A stretch of DNA of 6,636 bases from Glaciimonas sp. GTDB lineage: Bacteria; Pseudomonadota; Gammaproteobacteria; Burkholderiales; Burkholderiaceae. Within the stretch, counting starts at the first letter, position 1. Each line of letters begins with the position of its first letter. The notes below the pieces were generated by a model. That model did not search any database. It had not been told where the DNA came from and saw only the letters and a program-made list of their open reading frames with translations. Both the position numbers and the translations under genes were made by a program. The DNA is taken from contig JACMQE010000243.1 of assembly GCA_014377145.1 (NCBI GenBank), positions 1-6,636 on the forward strand. The letters run 5' to 3'. Below are positions 5,595 to 6,636 of the stretch, piece by piece.

Positions 5595-6636
5595 TTACCG
5601 CCAATATTCAGGTCAGCTCCGGTATTACTGAAAAGTCCATTGTTGATGATACTACTGCCGATCCGGCCACCGCTGCCGGATAAATTACCGCTGGCATCAA
5701 CTTGTACCCTCGAGATAATCGATCCAGTGATATTCAGCATGCCGTTAACCACTTCATTGTTGCCAGAATAAGTATTGAGACCAGATAGCGCCAGCGTCCC
5801 GGTGCCATCGTTAATCAGTCCAGCATCACCCGCTATTGCGTTGGTAAAAATCGCAGAAACCATATTGAAATTGACGTCTACATTAGCACCGAGTGCCAAA
5901 CTTTGGGCAAACAACTGGACCATTTACCGCCTTGCTGGTGTTAAGCAAACCCCAGCCATAGGTCAAGGTATCGTTCATGCTGGTTGCCGTTGACAAAATA
6001 GTTTGCCGAATTAAGTCGGCGTTCATCCACGGGTACACTTGTTGCACTAACGCGATCACCCCTGTCACCGCCGGGGTCGCAAACGACACACTGTATCCTT
6101 ACTACCAGCTAAGGATGACACAAAATCGCCCGGTGCTGCCAGGCACGGTATCCGCGCTAGAGTAAGCCTGCGCACCGCCGACCGCACTAACAGCATTCAC
6201 GGCAATCCAGCCCTTTTGCAAATCACGATACAGCGAAGGCAAGCCCACGGTCACCTTCGGCTGAGCCGCACCATCGTTGCCAGTAGCCCAAACAAACAAA
6301 CCACTTTTTGCCACGAATGGTTGACAGATATTGTAACCCATGACCGCATTGGCGGGAGATATAATCGATCCCCCCCAGCTATTAGATTGATTAAATATCC
6401 TTACCCCATTGTTTTAAAGAAAGTTGTAAATAGCAGAATTTACCACCGTACCTTTTGCACCAGCACCAGCCGCAACTCCTTGCATCTGAACGCCGGGTGC
6501 GACGCCGATACCGGTGCCATCCAAGACTTCGGCAACAGCGGTCCCGTGCGGATTACCGGTGCCACTGCCGCCCACAAAACCGCTGCTGCTGGTACCGGAG
6601 GCCGGGGTATAAACATTTTGGCAATACGTCCGAAAA
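5591..6636 (-). pseudogene. S8 (subtilisin-like) serine protease autotransporter, degraded and partial
   Basis: Reading in from the right edge, the protein shows the S8 catalytic His (GNPHGTAVAEVLDG, codon 6546-6548), an SNSWGG substrate-binding motif, the oxyanion Asn (VWATGNDGAAQP, codon 6276-6278) and the catalytic Ser (VSFATPAVTGVIALV, codon 6084-6086). Beyond these comes an autotransporter-associated beta-strand repeat (DGTGTLALSGLNTYSG), then beta-helix-like sequence to TAA at 5591-5593. Proteins of this class are secreted subtilases whose passenger is carried by a C-terminal outer-membrane barrel. Defects: TAA at 6414-6416 (probably once Lys, in NFL-stop-NNGVRIF); an extra base near 6137; a missing base near 6091 in a GTGTG run just before the Ser; and an extra base near 5916-5922. 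The Asp part of the triad lies beyond the window. No barrel is present where it should follow (left of 5591). The gene is surely non-functional. Confidence 0.88.

Noticed and set aside
1..6636. A CRISPR array, toxin-antitoxin pair, phage-defence genes or an intact insertion sequence
   Set aside because: There is no regular repeat-spacer pattern, no recognisable effector or transposase motif, and no paired small ORFs of those types anywhere in the window.

Overview
The window reads as a stretch of Gram-negative (proteobacterial) chromosome in decay. The Gram-negative call rests on an lpxO-type lipid A hydroxylase and a subtilase autotransporter. A Burkholderiales-like or related host-associated proteobacterium is my guess from the gene types and moderate base composition; nothing here fixes the taxon. 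Only one gene of known function, lpxO, is intact. The three other recognisable or reconstructable genes each carry several frameshifts or stop codons.

Layout. Positions 1-620 hold only weak, unidentified open stretches (2-190, 452-619), probably remnants, plus inverted repeats. lpxO lies on the minus strand (661-1563, ATG start with a GGAG site), with a candidate promoter at 1646-1674. Upstream of it is a compact structured segment (1669-1768): a 10-bp inverted repeat enclosing an 11-bp-stem hairpin. Positions 1769-2259 hold no convincing gene, only a possible 47-codon ORF. A plus-strand sodium/calcium exchanger-family gene (2260-3245) is broken by a one-base loss near 2456-2459 and an in-frame TAA at 2703-2705. 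Positions 3246-3969 look non-coding, with several inverted repeats and a weak terminator-like hairpin.

From 3970 a two-gene plus-strand unit begins: a 49-residue charged ORF with a good ribosome binding site, then an unidentified gene (4136-5462). That gene reads as one ~441-residue protein with a Thr/Pro-rich linker once three single-base frameshifts (two in homopolymers) and one TAG are repaired. Right of it, a plus-strand signal-peptide ORF (5487-5594) runs head-on into a minus-strand degraded S8 subtilase/autotransporter passenger (5591-6636, continuing past the edge). Both reading frames end in the same TTAA. The simplest reading is that an autotransporter gene suffered an internal inversion that separated its signal peptide from its passenger.

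How the genes relate: there is no working multi-gene system to see. The common theme is the cell envelope and surface (lipid A modification, an ion exchanger, secreted or surface proteins), with the surface and transport genes eroding while lpxO is kept. I see no tRNA, rRNA, CRISPR array or intact insertion sequence. Some frameshifts could be sequencing errors at homopolymers, but the in-frame stops and the opposed orientation of the signal peptide and passenger cannot be explained that way.
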